Shown here piece after piece: positions 14,721 to 14,760 of a stretch of DNA of 14,760 bases. The DNA is from an uncultured Capnocytophaga sp. (GTDB lineage Bacteria; Bacteroidota; Bacteroidia; Flavobacteriales; Flavobacteriaceae): NCBI RefSeq assembly GCF_937936315.1, contig NZ_CALGWU010000058.1, positions 1-14,760 on the forward strand, read 5' to 3'. Made by a program: the position numbers and the translations under genes. The notes under the pieces were generated by a model. That model had not been told where the DNA came from and did not search any database. It worked only from the letters and a program-made list of their open reading frames with translations. The first letter of the stretch is position 1, and every line of letters starts with the position of its first letter.

Positions 14721-14760
14721 CGAAAAGTCTACGGGTGATTAGTATTACTCGGCTATGATG
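14721..14760 (-). rRNA. rrl: 23S ribosomal RNA, 3' end (partial)
   Basis: On the minus strand the edge reads CATCATAGCCGAGTAATAC then TAATCACCCGTAGACTTTTCG, which is the typical 3' end of Bacteroidota 23S rRNA. The rest lies beyond the right edge. The exact 3' end is uncertain by several bases. The spacer to 5S is about 190 nt and contains two short repeats but no tRNA. Confidence 0.85.

Overview
The window looks like chromosomal DNA from a low-GC member of the Bacteroidota, most likely Flavobacteriia. A Capnocytophaga-like genus is my best guess but is not proven. Several genes are preceded by the Bacteroidota-type promoter TTTG/TTG, about 19 bp, TAnnTTTG, and clear Shine-Dalgarno sites are largely missing. 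The protein families and the 5S and 23S rRNA ends also fit this group.

Layout, left to right. Positions 1-117 are the 3' end of an IS1595 (ISXO2-like) transposase, followed by a short orphan reading frame. On the minus strand lie phnA-like (268-840) and the chaperone gene htpG (987-2873), separated by a strong terminator and with a separate promoter for phnA. On the plus strand come asnA (aspartate-ammonia ligase, start at 3077), a secreted 910-residue Asp-box/sortilin-like beta-propeller protein (4223-6955), a double zinc-ribbon protein whose start overlaps the propeller stop by one base (6955-7923), and trxB (8007-8948) behind a near-perfect promoter. A 14-bp perfect hairpin separates trxB from a convergent minus-strand operon: surE (11286-12056), a small membrane protein (10996-11298) and an LtaS-like membrane sulfatase-fold enzyme (9060-10982).

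The right end (12205-14263, minus strand) is an AT-rich accessory stretch with signs of decay. It holds dtd split by an apparent 14-nt internal deletion, two small orphan genes overlapping by ATGA, and a leucine-rich-repeat gene with an in-frame TGA at codon 15 of its apparent full-length frame. It borders the end of an rRNA operon on the minus strand: a terminator, 5S rRNA, a repeat-containing spacer and the 3' end of 23S rRNA.

Most of the window is housekeeping: protein folding (htpG), asparagine synthesis (asnA), thiol redox (trxB), nucleotide/phosphate metabolism (surE) and tRNA proofreading (dtd). I do not see a clear new defence or mobile system. The items most worth a second look are the two lesions near the rRNA operon, the orphan/LRR cluster (possibly immunity-like), the translationally coupled propeller and zinc-ribbon pair, and two families of short intergenic repeats, one of which overlaps or abuts promoters.
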